In this document: in pieces, positions 11,012-23,152 of the stretch
How the letters are laid out: the number at the start of each line of letters is the position of its first letter
How positions within the stretch are numbered: position 1 is the first letter of the stretch
Assembly (NCBI RefSeq): GCF_001625195.1
Contig: NC_054390.1
Coordinates: 6,111,222-6,175,221 of the forward strand
DNA from: Drechmeria coniospora
Lineage: Eukaryota > Ascomycota > Sordariomycetes > Hypocreales > Ophiocordycipitaceae
Direction of reading: 5' to 3'
Length of the DNA stretch: 64,000 nucleotides
Made by a program: the position numbers and the translations under genes
Notes under the pieces: generated by a model
The model's database searches: none
Told to the model about the DNA's origin: nothing
Seen by the model: only the letters and a program-made list of their open reading frames with translations

Positions 11012-11896
11012 TCATCTGCGACGTGTCGAGCCAAACCCTGTACTCTCGTGACGAGTGCCGCTGGCGCTTGGCCCGGATGACGACGGGATCTGTCTGCTTC
11101 CCCAGCCGTTCCCGCCGTAGTCGGTGCGTTCCCTGCCGTTGTCCCGGCTTCTGTTCCCAGCCATGTAACCGGCGGCAGCACCGCCTGCCAAGCCGGTCCA
11201 GAAGCCCGGAGTCCAACGAGACTGCCCAGCAGAATAGGGCTTCGAGTAGGGCGGAGGGGGGTCACCGTCGTCGTCGCCGCCGCCGCCCCAGCCCCCTCCA
11301 CCACCCCAGCCTCCTCCGTATCTTCGGTTGACGCGTCTCGGCGCATGATTGTTTGCGTAGCAGGCAGAGTATATGATCCAGCCGAGGACGGCAACGAAGA
11401 TGGCGACAAAAAGCCAGGCCGACAAATCGGTGCCGCCTTCCCCGTCGCTAAAGAGCCCGCCGTGCGGATTGGCAATGTGAGGGTAGCTGGCCTCCCCCCT
11501 TTCGGTCAGGAGAAGCCTGTACTCGACACCGCAGCTCCCCTTCAGAACGTAAGGGTCGTTCGGCGACGAGTATCCTTCGCATACAACGTCGGTGCTGCCG
11601 AGCTTGAGCTCGACGGGAAGATTGGCGGTACAACTCCACTCGATGTCCTCGCTGCCGTAGGAGGAGCCCTGGTTGGTGCAACGCATGACATCGATGTCGT
11701 AGAGGGCACATATGTCCTTTTGGGATATGCATTTTAGCTGGGGGACGGCGGAGAGGCGACGGTGCGTGGTCTGGGCCCCATGACCACGCAGGGTGAGGGA
11801 CTGGACTTCGGAGAGGAGAATTGCATTTTTAGAGCGGGCGGCGGCGAGAAAGGGGAGGGTGAGAGAGAAGACAAGGGGAACGATGTCGCCGCGCAT
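11012..11896 (-). CDS. SARAF/TMEM66-like ER membrane protein
   Basis: The 294-residue protein begins at the ATG at 11896; the frame is open further upstream but only through a GTG, so I chose the ATG that starts directly on a signal peptide (about residues 1-20). A lumenal-type domain follows with six Cys (56, 63, 73, 89, 106, 122), then one TM segment (~159-180, WLFVAIFVAVLGWIIY) and a Gly/Trp-rich, Pro-rich and Arg-rich tail (RRYGGGWGGGGG, DPPPPYSKP). This order and the pattern DIDVMRCTNQG...WSC match the SARAF (TMEM66, DUF1183) family. In animals SARAF restrains store-operated calcium entry from the ER. The role in fungi is not settled, so function here is inferred from homology. It is convergent with bre1. 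Confidence 0.82.
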   Translation of the reverse strand: MRGDIVPLVFSLTLPFLAAARSKNAILLSEVQSLTLRGHGAQTTHRRLSAVPQLKCISQKDICALYDIDVMRCTNQGSSYGSEDIEWSCTANLPVELKLGSTDVVCEGYSSPNDPYVLKGSCGVEYRLLLTERGEASYPHIANPHGGLFSDGEGGTDLSAWLFVAIFVAVLGWIIYSACYANNHAPRRVNRRYGGGWGGGGGWGGGGDDDGDPPPPYSKPYSAGQSRWTPGFWTGLAGGAAAGYMAGNRSRDNGRERTDYGGNGWGSRQIPSSSGPSASGTRHESTGFGSTRRR

Positions 11897-12728
11897 GCTG
11901 CGCTGCGTCGGCGGGGTGTTGCTGGAGATGTCGAGGATCGATGGCACTCGGGTGGCCTAGGCAGCAGGAGGGTAGAGGAGGGTGATCACTCCCCGTAGAT
12001 GCAGGGGAACTCGGAGAATTAGCTATGGGGCATGTCAAGAGGCCCGCTGATGGATGCGACTGCAAGAGTAGTGCGTGGTTGAGGACACGATGTCCAAGGC
12101 AACATTCAGCCGGAGACGTTGGAGACGTTGAGGTTACATTCAACTATTTTTATCCGATTATCGGATGGTTCCGATACGGAGCCTGCTGTTGGGGCCTGCT
12201 GTGGGACTTGGCACATGATTGGTGATTGGTGTGGCTGACGCGCGTTTCTGTGGCGGAATTCCGCCTCCGAGGCTGGAACCAGTTCGATTGCTCTGGAAGG
12301 GTGTGGAAGGTGGTTCGCCTGGAGCTCGACGAAGCGGTATGATGCATTGTAGGACGTTTTCCGAAATAGTCATGATGGGACCAGAAATCCTCCACGCAAA
12401 ATTTCGCACCTGCTGTGCTCGTGCTCATAGTGAGCGGGCTACGAAACCAAGGAAGCAACGACACCGGAACGTCCCAGGGCATATAATGAAATATAGAGAT
12501 ATGCAACGCATCACGCATGTGCAGCACACAATAGTAGATTTCACCAACCAAAATGCCCAGCGTACGTACATGAGTGAGGTGCATGGCGTATTTGAAAGCA
12601 CGAGGACTGCATCGTCTGGTCTGGTTGATAGGAAGGTTTGAATAGACATGCGAGCGGAGAAATATAGACTCCAAGTACAGTACGTTTGACAGTACAAGCG
12701 CGGCTAGGTGTATTTAAACTGCATCATG

Positions 12729-12744
12729 TACGGAGTACGGAGTA
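12729..12744. repeat. Direct doublet of the dispersed 9-mer
   Basis: TACGGAGTACGGAGTA: two copies offset by 7 bp and sharing TA. It is followed by CATGTATG. Confidence 0.9.
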
Positions 12745-15059
12745 CATGTATGTTATTAGTACTCCTTGCCAGCGAACTACAGTACTAAGGGTGTGGAAGT
12801 TGGGGATGTACAGGGTATCGGGCAATTACAGAGTACTATTGAATGGAGATTCACTACTAGTGCAGCAAACTGTAGGTGGAGGTGCGCAACTCCAGCCAAG
12901 GTGTGGACAGAGGATCTCCGGCGGGATTCAGCTTCTGGTGGAGAGCAGGTACCCGAGAAAAATAACCCGACACCCTTCCATTGCACAAGTCTGAGGCTGC
13001 GACGGTAGGATGACGCTTGGATGGTGCTTGGATGACGCCCGCTTGGGGGGGAGGGTTCGCGGCCAATGCAGCGAAGAGCAGCTGGATTGCACCCATTGCT
13101 GCCTGGTCGCATGAATATTCCTGAGAGCTGTGGACAGTGATCCAGACCCATGTACACTGAGGGGCCGTCGGAAGAAAGTAAATGACGAGCGAGAAAAAAG
13201 GCATGCATGAGAGACACGCTGCGTACGTGTGCTACTCTTGACGCCGCAGATGAGATGCAGCAGCCTGGATGGTGGGGCAAGGGGTAGTGATCTGGTCCGA
13301 CAGGCAACAGCAACAACAAGACGCACAAGTACCGAGAAAGGAAAACAGGTAGGTGCACGGAGTTCATGTACTTACTTACAGCGAGTAGGTGCGTAGGAGA
13401 GTCGAAGACAGGCATCATCGCCTTCGTGTCTTACCCAGGAAGCGAACCATGTTGACTTTGCCTGCCGAGGCGACGCGACAGGGACAGAAGGCGAGCTAGC
13501 GAGCTAGCGGCCGAAGACCTGCAGCTGGTGGGTGCCAGCGCCCCACCGCTGGAACGACCGTGTTGCGCGGATTGGGCTCCCTGGACGGTGGGCTTTCGGC
13601 TTCGGGCTCGGACAACTGCAACAGCCCGTCAGTCGTCCGACGAGTCGCGAAGGGCGAGCCAGAAGGTTTTCTCCCCCTTGGGAGGCGGACCATGCTGATG
13701 AGTGACTCAGAGCGGCGACGAAGGCGTCAATGTGTTGTGCTGCACCACGGCACCTCGCATCCGACGAAAGACGGATAGGTGGATGGAAATAAATGCAGCG
13801 CAAGCCTTGGTTGCGATGCAGGCCTTCCTCGTACAGGCGCTGTTGGTGCCATCTGGTGCTCATGAGCACGGCGAGCGGATGCTACCTCGCTGCACCAGGG
13901 TAGTACAGTACAGTACCTACGTAATACCTGGACGATTGTGCTCAGGCTTGCTTGGTGACTGAAACGACGGCTTTCGGGGGCAACTGTCCCCGTGGCGCCG
14001 TGCGGCCGTTCCGCGACCTGCAGATTAACGTACCCGGACCCTTGTACTTGTACTTGTACATCTAAGTAGATGCGTGCGGAGTACGGGGTGTTATTCTGTA
14101 CGTACCCTTACAACTCCCCGAACGTGTACACGTAAGCACTCGCTACTCTGGCAAGTTCTCCGTAAGTACTCCGTACACCATGTACAGTGTACAGTACTTA
14201 TTATGTACCCATAATTACCTGTCCAACGTCACTCACTCTGCTCATTATGTACTTGCTGGTGCTAGTTCACGAGTTCCCTTGTCGAGAAATGCCATCCAAC
14301 CACCAGCATGCTGTACTCTGCATGCCGGTTTCTAGTTCGAGTGGAGATGTGTTATCCGCAACTGCAGACATGAACGTACAGACGTGCCAATCCAGGCGCC
14401 GTCACACAATGGGCGGAGTATGTTATCGCGTGTTCGTTCTCATGCGCGCCCATCGGGATCGGGTAACATGTCCAAAGCATGAGATTGTGCACACGACAAA
14501 TGCGCCCTTCCCGTCAGGCGCGCGGTCAGATTTCCATCAGCAGGATTGATTTCGGCCGCGTCTCTAGAGCACCCTCCGCGGTAGGCCTATTCCGACGTGA
14601 AGTCTTGCCGGGTGCTGCGAGCAGTTGTTGTCGGCACCCGTAGGACGAGCTCTGCACATGCACACCTCCTTGTGCTTGACTGGTAGGTGTACAAGTAATT
14701 ACGAATGCTCGGATGGAAAGGAGTCATGTCGGAGTGAATCATCGCCGGCCGGGCTTGGCCTCCATCTGTCCCCGCCCGGATCCGCGTGGTGGGGCGCATC
14801 GGTAGCCCCACATCCATGTACAGCTACGGGCGCCCGTCGATTCGCCACTGGTCCTTGCGGTTTGGGCATCGAGGCGGCACGTATAGGTACCTCGAAGTAA
14901 GGCAGAGGAAACTAGCCGTCCTATCCGTCATGCCTGTCTCCACGTGGCTGACGAGCGCCCGTTTGGAACTTGGGCGGCAGGAGGAGGAAACAAAAAGCAA
15001 AATATTCACCGGATTACGAGAATTGCCCACCTACCTAATTTGGGCACGAGTATTGCATC

Positions 15060-15099
15060 ATGTACATGTACATGTACATCACCGGCATGTACATGTACA
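15060..15099. repeat. ATGTAC hexamer arrays
   Basis: Three-plus units of ATGTAC at 15060-15079 and two-plus at 15087-15099, separated by CACCGGC. Each array is self-complementary and can form hairpins. They lie about 0.7 kb upstream of the ABC transporter start. Confidence 0.85.
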
Positions 15100-15804
15100 C
15101 CTCTGCGTACGGTGCGCGTGCGTGCACAAGTGCCTGCGGCCAACGGACAGGGTGATGACGAGTGAAGACTACGAATGGTTGGTACCGATGCCGAGCACAG
15201 CACATCCGTACAATTTCCTGGCGAACGGGTACACCTACGGCGAGGGCCCCGATCATCCCTCGCGGAGTTTCAGTCTCCCGAGGCCGACGGGATTCTACCT
15301 GGTAACCCACCCCCCGGGAGCCGACACCACACGCAAGTACGTACGAGTTGGCGTTGTATCGGTACGAGAGCGCCATGTACCGGTACTCGTCCACGTACCA
15401 GCAATCGCCCACTCGCACGGGGTTCGGAATTCGATACCGGGCCCGTTTACTTTGCAGCACGTCCGCGAAGACACTAATATATTCATAATCATTCATCGTC
15501 GCGCTCGGCGAAGCTTCGTTTCTCCCTCCCAGCCTCCTCCTCCGCCCCCTCCTCCTTTGACAAGCGTTTGCTTGAACTCCATCTCCGTCCAGGCGGACGA
15601 CTGCCGACCAACCTAGGTACGACGAGTGGCGAGGTACCCCCAAGTTCCTCGCGCCTGCCTTCCTTCTCGTCGATCGCCGCTCCGGTCGCTCTTTACGATC
15701 GAAGCTGCATTCCATCCGATCCTTCCATCTTACAACCACACAGGCCAAAACACGCAATCCCAACCTCATCTTTCACCCCATCCTCTGCCGCAACGAGACC
15801 GAAA

Positions 15805-18800
15805 ATGGCGGCCGAGCCTTCGGAAAAGGCGACGCCGGTCCATGACGGCGACGCCTCGGCGCCGACGTCGAGTCGCAGCGTCGACAACGACTCCTCGGAC
15901 GATGGCTCCCAAGAGAAGGAAAAGCAAGCCGACAAGCTGGCGCTCGCCAAGGCCGACACCAAAGTCGCGGCACCGCAGCCGCCGGCCGACGACCCCGACG
16001 AGCCCTACCGCCATCTTCCCCCTCACCAAGCCCAGATCCTCAAGCGGCAGGTCTTCACGCCGACGCTGAAGAAGGGCTTCGGCGACATCTACCGCTACTC
16101 GTCACGCAACGACGTGCTCATCCTCATCGTCTCGGCCATCTGCGCCATCGCCTCGGGCGCCGCCCTGCCGCTCATGACGGTCATCTTCGGCAACCTCCAG
16201 GACACGTTCCAGCAGTACTTCTACTCGGGAGGCCAGATGACGTACGACGACTTCATCAGCGAGATGACCAAGTACGTGCTCTACTTTGTCTACCTCGCCA
16301 TCGGCGAGTTCGTCGTCACCTACATCTGCACCGTCGGCTTCATCTACGTCGGCGAGCACATCAGCGCCAAGATTCGCGAGCACTACCTCCAAAGCTGCAT
16401 GCGTCAGAACATTGGCTTCTTCGACAAGCTCGGCGCCGGCGAGGTCACGACGCGCATCACCTCGGACACCAACCTCATCCAGGACGGCATCTCGGAAAAG
16501 GTATCTCTGACGCTCGCCGCCATCGCCACCTTCGTCACGGCCTTCGTCATCGGTTTCATCAGCTACTGGAAGCTGACGCTGATCCTCTCCTCCACCGTCT
16601 TCGCCCTCGTCTTCAACATCGGCGCCGGCTCCAGCTACATGCTCAAGAACAACAAGTTCAGCCTCGAGTCGTACGCCCAGGGCGGCAGCCTCGCCGACGA
16701 GGTCATCAGCTCCATCCGCAACACCGTCGCCTTCGGTACACAGGACCGCCTGGCCAAGCAGTACGACAAGCACCTCGCCAAGGCCGAGCACTACGGCTTC
16801 CGCATGAAGAGCGCCATGGCCGTCATGGTGGCCGGCATGATGCTCATCCTCTTCCTCAACTACGGCCTCGCCTTCTGGCAGGGCAGCAAGTTCCTCATCG
16901 AGGGCATCATTCCCCTCTCCAAGGTGCTCATCATCATGATGGCCGTCATGATCGGCGCCTTCAACCTCGGCAACGTGACCCCCAACATCCAGGCCTTCAC
17001 CACGGCCCTCGCCGCCGCCGCCAAGATCTTCAACACCATCGATCGCGAGTCGCCGCTCGACCCGTCCGACGACAAGGGTGACAGGGTTGAGAACCTGCAG
17101 GGCGACATCCGCCTCGAGCACATCCGCCACATTTACCCGTCGAGGCCCGAGGTCGTCGTCATGGACGACGTGAGCCTCGTCATTCCCGCCGGCAAGACGA
17201 CGGCACTCGTCGGCGCTTCGGGCTCCGGCAAGAGCACCATCGTCGGCCTCGTCGAGCGCTTCTACGACCCCGTCGAGGGCTCCGTCTACCTCGACGGCAA
17301 GGACATCAGCACCCTGAACCTCAAGTGGCTCCGACAGCAGATGTCGTTGGTGAGCCAGGAACCGACGCTCTTCGGGACCACCATCTTCAACAACATTCGC
17401 CACGGCCTGATCGGGACCAAGCACGAGGGCGAGGGCGAGGAGAAGCAGCGGGAGCTCGTTGTCGAAGCCGCCATCAAGGCCAACGCCCACGACTTCATCA
17501 CCTCGCTGCCCGAAGGGTACGAGACCAACGTCGGCGAACGAGGCTTCCTGCTGTCCGGGGGCCAAAAGCAGCGCATTGCCATCGCGCGCGCTGTCGTGTC
17601 CGATCCCAAGAGTAAGCCGAGCCGCCCGAACCATGGCCGATGCCCGACGTTGACCGCGTGCTGACCGTTGCAGTTTTGCTGCTTGACGAGGCCACCTCGG
17701 CTCTTGACACCAAATCCGAAGGCGTCGTCCAGGCAGCCTTGGAAACGGCGGCCGCCGGCCGGACGACCATCACCATCGCTCATCGCCTCTCCACCATCCG
17801 GGATGCCCACAACATTGTCGTCATGTCCGACGGCCGCATCGTGGAGCAAGGCACCCACGACGAGCTCCTGGAGAAGAAGTCGGCCTACTGGAACCTCGTG
17901 TCGGCCCAGCACATCGCCACCGCCGAAACCATGACGGCCGAGGAGGAGGAGGAGCTCAACAGGAAGGAGGAGGAGCTTCTGGTTCGCAAAATGTCCAACA
18001 AGGAGGGCGGCTACGTCGCCGACCCGGACGACGACATCGCCGCCAAGCTGGGCCGCACCTCGACCCAAAAGTCTGCCTCGAGCGTTGCGCTGCAACGGGG
18101 CACCCCGGAAGAGACGAAAAAGTACGGCGTCTGGACGCTGATGAAAGTCATCATGTCGTTTAACAAGCCCGAGTGGCAGCTGATGGTCATCGGTCTCGTC
18201 TTCTCCGCCATTTGCGGCGGCGGCAACCCTGTATCGGCAGGTAAGCCCCCCCCCCCCCCCTTTTCCCTCTCCCGCCTCGCGCTGTGTGCTCACTCGCCCC
18301 TCGCTTAGTCTTCTTCGCCAAGCAGATTACCATCCTTTCGCAACCCGTGACGCCCTCCAACAGCGAGCAAATCAAGGAAGACTCGGACTTTTGGAGCGCC
18401 ATGTACGTGATGCTCGCCTTTGTCCAGTTCATCTCCTTTTCCGTTCAGGGCATCGCCTTTGCGAGGTGTTCCGAGCGTCTCGTCCACCGCGTCCGAGACC
18501 GTGCCTTCAGGGCGATGCTGCGACAGGACGTTTCCTTTTTCGACAAGGACGAGAACACGGCCGGCGCGTTGACGTCCTTCCTCTCGACGGAGACGACGCA
18601 CGTCGCCGGCCTTTCGGGCGTGACCCTCGGGACGCTGCTCATGATGGCGACGACGCTCATCGTCGCCTGCACCGTGTCGCTTGCCATCGGATGGAAGCTC
18701 TCGCTCGTGTGCATCTCAACCATTCCCATTCTTCTCGGCTGTGGTTTCTTCCGATTCTGGATGCTCGCCCACTTCCAGCGTCGTTCCAAGAAGGCGTACG

Positions 18801-19972
18801 CCTCGTCGGCGACGTTTGCCTCGGAGGCCATCTCGGCCATTCGCACCGTCGCCGCGCTCACGCGGGAGCAAGACGTCCTCAACATGTACAAGGACGCGCT
18901 CGCGGTGCAGCAGCGCAACAGCCTGATTTCGGTGCTCAAGTCCAGCGCACTCTACGCCGCCTCCCAGTCTCTGCTCTTCCTCGTCTTCGCCCTCGGCTTC
19001 TGGTACGGAGGCACGTTGATTGGCAAGGGCGAATACGACATGTTCCAGTTCTTCCTCTGCTTCATGGCCATCATCTTCGGTGCCCAGTCCGCCGGCACCA
19101 TCTTCTCGTTCGCGCCGGACATGGGCAAGGCCCACCACGCCGCCCAGGAGCTCAAGGAGCTCTTCGATCGCCAACCGACGATCGACTCGTGGTCGGAGGA
19201 AGGCGCCCGTCTCGAGGAGGTCGAAGGCCATATTGAGTTCCGCGACGTGCATTTCCGCTACCCGACCCGACCCCAGCAGCCGGTGCTGCGTGGCCTCAAC
19301 CTCGCCATTCGGCCCGGCCAGTACGTCGCGCTGGTGGGCGCGTCGGGGTGCGGCAAGAGCACCACCATTGCCCTCTTGGAACGTTTCTACGATCCCCTGG
19401 CCGGCGGCGTCTTCATCGACGGCAAGGAGATCAGCACGTTGAACGTCAACGACTACCGATCCCACATCGCCCTGGTCAGCCAGGAGCCGACCTTGTACCA
19501 AGGGAGCATCCGGGAGAACATTCTCCTGGGCACCGCCAAGGAGGAGGTGTCGGATGAGGACGTGGAGTTCGCCTGTCGTGAGGCCAACATCTACGATTTC
19601 ATCGTCTCGCTACCCGACGGCTTCAACACCGTCGTCGGGAGCAAGGGCGCCCTGCTCTCGGGCGGCCAGAAGCAGCGGATTGCCATTGCCCGCGCCTTGA
19701 TACGCGACCCCAGGATTCTACTTTTGGACGAAGCGACGTCGGCCTTGGACTCGGAGTCGGAGCACGTCGTGCAGGCGGCCCTGGACAAGGCGGCCAAGGG
19801 ACGGACGACGATAGCCGTGGCCCATCGGCTGAGCACGATACAGAAGGCCGACGTCATCTACGTCTTTGATCAGGGCCGAATCGTCGAGGCGGGCACCCAC
19901 TCGGTGCTGATGAACAAGAACGGGCGATACGCAGAGCTGGTCAATCTACAGAGCCTGGCCAAGCATGGGTAG
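15805..19972 (+). CDS. Full-length ABCB-type (MDR/pmd1-like) multidrug efflux transporter
   Basis: Three exons, 15805-17611, 17674-18240 and 18309-19972, encode 1345 residues in TMD1-NBD1-TMD2-NBD2 order, the full-length P-glycoprotein layout. NBD1 has Walker [10 protein letters not shown] at ~470, [15 protein letters not shown] at ~582, and Walker [10 protein letters not shown] assembled across intron 1. NBD2 has GASGCGKST at ~1135 and [15 protein letters not shown] at ~1240, followed by [15 protein letters not shown]. Both sites therefore look catalytically complete. Each TMD has six hydrophobic segments. The N-terminal ~95 residues are acidic and Ser-rich. Family members export azoles, mycotoxins or peptide pheromones through the plasma membrane; the substrate cannot be told from sequence. 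The ATG follows a CA-rich leader (gaaaATGG). Intron 2 begins with a 15-nt C run. The 3.9 kb upstream and 3.2 kb downstream are gene-free. Confidence 0.95.
18246..18260 (+). repeat. Poly-C tract (15 nt) in ABC transporter intron 2
   Basis: The run follows the GTAAG donor directly, as in rad23 intron 2. Confidence 0.9.
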
Positions 19973-22900
19973 ACAGACGGACGCTTGGACGGTTTGCATT
20001 GTGAGCAGGAGACTTGGAAGGATATCCAGGGTGGTCCGTTACGGACTGCCCACTTTTGCATTTTTCTCGGCGTTGGCAGGGATCTAGATAGATCAGGACA
20101 TCCTTGGTACCGAGGCCCTGCAAGCGTGTCTAATCTCCTCCAGTTTTGGAGGTGGTACAGAATGGGATCGGAATGTTTTCTACATGCACTCTACTCTACT
20201 CATGTCCTCGTTGTTCACGGGAGCAGGTCGATGGGCTTTGGGCGACGCGAGTACTGTGGCGGTCGCGCCCTGTAGTAGATGATTGAACTCACCCATCCAT
20301 CCATCATCCCATATTCGTCCCATGTGTCCGTTCGACAACCACGCAGAGCCGGCACGGGACGGAGAAAAACAAGGCGCCTGGCGGGCGATGCGTTGCCAGA
20401 AATGAGCGCGTTACAGTGTGCCGCGGTCGGTTTTCCGGGCCGTCCGGACGTCGGACGAGTTTGCGTGCAGCCATGTACATACATGTGGGGATCGCCACCG
20501 GACAGCGGCGGACAAGTGCGAGGAAGCACGAGTACGATGAGGAACAGGTTGCTTCAACCAACGACGACGGCTTATTCCAGGCTCGTCATCATTCGTGCGG
20601 TGCATCCGGAGGCGTCGTCCGGCGGAGGGATATCCAGCAGGTGTACGTCCAAGGTGGATGGATGGGTGGGGTTGGCGGAGTTGCGCGTGGTGGTGAGGAT
20701 GCCAATGATTCAGGCCTCAAGGGTGTACGCAGCTTCTCGGTCATCGCGATCCCAAACAAGCTGGATCAACACCATCTGGCACTAGAGGCGGCATGGTGAT
20801 GATTGACGAGACCCGTGGTAGTGGTGGCGGTGATGTGTTGACGGAGCCAGAAACAGTCAAGACATGAAACACACCCCCGTTCGGGAGTCGGCAGCGGTGG
20901 GGGTGAGACACGAGCCGCCACCGGTTCGTCTGGGTCGCCACCAATCCGCAATGTCGCCTTCCTCTGAGACAGATGCTGCAGGTCAACGGCTCATGGTCAA
21001 CCGCCGATGGAAGTAACCGATTGCTGATCTTGACCGTTGCCGACGAGCAATTCCGTGCAATTCGACGTGCTGCTCGCCATCAGCGCCCACCCGAGACACG
21101 AGGCAGCGATGCAGTGGCCACGTATGCTTGCCTGTCGACACGTCACGTTGGGCGATGCCATCAAAGCAGAGCGCCACCCGGGGTCCAGGCAGTTCTTTTC
21201 CACCGGAGCGACTCCATTCGGGTAACGGCCATCGACGATGGCGTATTACTCCCCCTTCCAAGCTCCAATATAACCGTTATAGTGGCTTGGCAGGGGAGCG
21301 AGCGAGCTCATTGGGCCGGAGGCCGTGGCGAGTGGCAGGAAACGAGCGAGGGGAGGAGAGTGGCGAAGTGAGGTGAAGAATCCAAACGACCGGAGCCCTT
21401 TGAGTTTGTCGATGGAAGTGAGGAAGGGGATAATGTTGGCGAAGCTAGTTGAATTGACTTGCGCAGAGTGGTTGGATACTGTCGAAGACAGAAGACTGCC
21501 GCCAGGTAGGACTGCTTAGTACTCGGATAGGTGGCGGTGTGTTCACGGAGTACTCCGTACTTGTAGGTGTAAACGCCTGGCAAGTACGGGGCACCTAGGA
21601 CAAGTGGCAAGTACGGGGCGCCTAGTATGTACAAGGACTAGTTCAAGTGCGAATCTATAGGTAACTGAGAATCTATAGGCAAGTACGTACCGGTACTACT
21701 TGCAGGCGATTGCCTGCAGGCAAGCACCAGGCATACATGCACCTTCCTAAAATAGGTGTTCTTGAAATTTGAATTGTACATGTACTTGCTGTACTTCGTA
21801 CTTACGACCACACCTATAATATGTGCCAAGCACAATGGCGGTACGAAGTACGGAGTACGTATACTCTACGGAGCAGCAAGTACGAGTACATGCACAAATA
21901 GGCGTCTGGCTAATTAACATTGGTACCTTTTCCTGAGTACATGCGCATGTGCATGTACAGTACTTCGTCCATGTACTCCGCGCCTCCCAGGAACGTGTGT
22001 ACTTACAGTATTCGGCATTCTACGAGTAAGTACATGTACTCGGTACAAGTAACTTAAGTAAGTACGTAAGTACAACTACTTCAGTACAGTACTCCGTACA
22101 GTACTGTACTTAAGTTATGTATGTGCACTTAAGTGTACATCTTGGTACATAAGAATAAGTACTTACTTAGGTAGGAACGACCATTGCTGCCGAATATGAT
22201 GTGCCCGAATACAGACAGGATAGTATTACAAGAACAAGCATGTACAACTACAAGTGAGTGCAAGTAGTGCTTCGTACCTGGCCGGGCCTGAAGGAAGGAC
22301 AGAAAGGAAGGAAGTAGCATGAAAAGTACGAAAAATCTCGGCATCATGCATGAACCTTGAAGGCGTCGAGGAAACAGCCACCAACGTTGAAAGCTGCCAG
22401 TAGAAACGACCGTTTAGCCTTCGCATGCCGGGTCGACCGTTGGAACCGGTGCGCCAACCAACCCGATGCAGTCAGTGCGCCACCCCCTGGCCCGTCCATC
22501 CATCCTCCATCGGTTCATCCCCACGCGGCTTCTTTAGGCTCTGTCGATGTCTCTCAGCGCGCCGCCAGAACCATGTATAATCTATAAGCCACAGTCTCGA
22601 ATCAACTGATTCCGCGTCTTCTCCCCCCCCCGTCCTGCATATCTTTGCCTCTTTCATTCATATCCATATTGCGAAACGGCAACGATCACTTCTTGCTCGC
22701 CTTCGACGACAACGATTCCGATTCCGATGCGATTTCGGTATATTCGATCTCATCAATCATCCGCCGATCGCCGACTGCCGCTTGACCCCACGACAACGGC
22801 CGTACCGCAGGAAAGAAACGCGCAGGACGAAGACGACGCCCAAGCCGGTCGTGGATGATTCGCCTACCTCGCACTCATCGACCAACGCCGAGCGCAGAAT

Positions 22901-23152
22901 AGGCGTCGGCCTCATCGCTCTTGTTCCCGTCATTATTCAGAGTGCCGATCACGCGACGCTTCGTTCCAGGATACGATCACACTTTCCGTCGAACTCGGCC
23001 GCGCAAGGCCAGCCGCGACGGCGCGCTCGCGCAGAACAACAAACCCGAATAAACGACGGCATAAGACGGTTTAAGTCGGGGGACACAGAGCGGCGGCCTC
23101 GTCACACAAGATCGACGTGCGACCGCAGCCGGCGTCGTCGCTTCGAGCCGCC
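19973..23152. other. 3.2 kb gene-free region downstream of the ABC transporter
   Basis: No domain-bearing frame is seen. From 21.5 to 22.3 kb the sequence is dominated by GTAC, AAGTA and TACTT words with three 9-mers (21551, 21849, 22090) and local duplications. The segment 22.5-23.15 kb is likely promoter and leader of the DUF7729-like gene; a TATA-like stretch (GTATAATCTATAAG) occurs near 22575. Confidence 0.5.
21579..21625. repeat. 20-bp imperfect direct repeat
   Basis: GGCAAGTACGGGGCACCTAG at 21579 recurs at 21606 with one change (A to G). A second small repeat, GAATCTATAGG, occurs twice just downstream (~21651 and ~21669). Confidence 0.85.

Larger units (their letters stand above)
11897..15804. 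other. 3.9 kb gene-free region upstream of the ABC transporter
   Basis: Open frames exist on both strands but overlap each other, lack domains, and are interrupted by GTAC-rich repeats, so I call none. Three 9-mer copies (12729, 12736, 14167) and ATGTAC arrays near 15.06-15.10 kb lie here. The last ~300 bases before 15805 are CT-rich and look like the leader of the ABC gene. Its length fits a complex promoter for an inducible efflux pump, which is inference. Confidence 0.5.

Noticed and set aside
12777..13418. 213-codon minus-strand frame
   Set aside because: No domain or signal, overlaps other open frames, and lies in repeat-rich intergenic DNA.
15035..15769. 244-codon minus-strand frame upstream of the ABC gene
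   Set aside because: Runs through the ATGTAC arrays and the CT-rich leader; encoded MYMYMYM repeats are the array translated.
16102..17634. 510-codon antisense frame within the ABC transporter gene
   Set aside because: Val/Asp/Glu/Gly-rich shadow produced by GC-rich third positions of the sense gene. Similar antisense frames at 38460-39500, 45630-46592, 52288-53160 and 57785-58498 were rejected for the same reason.
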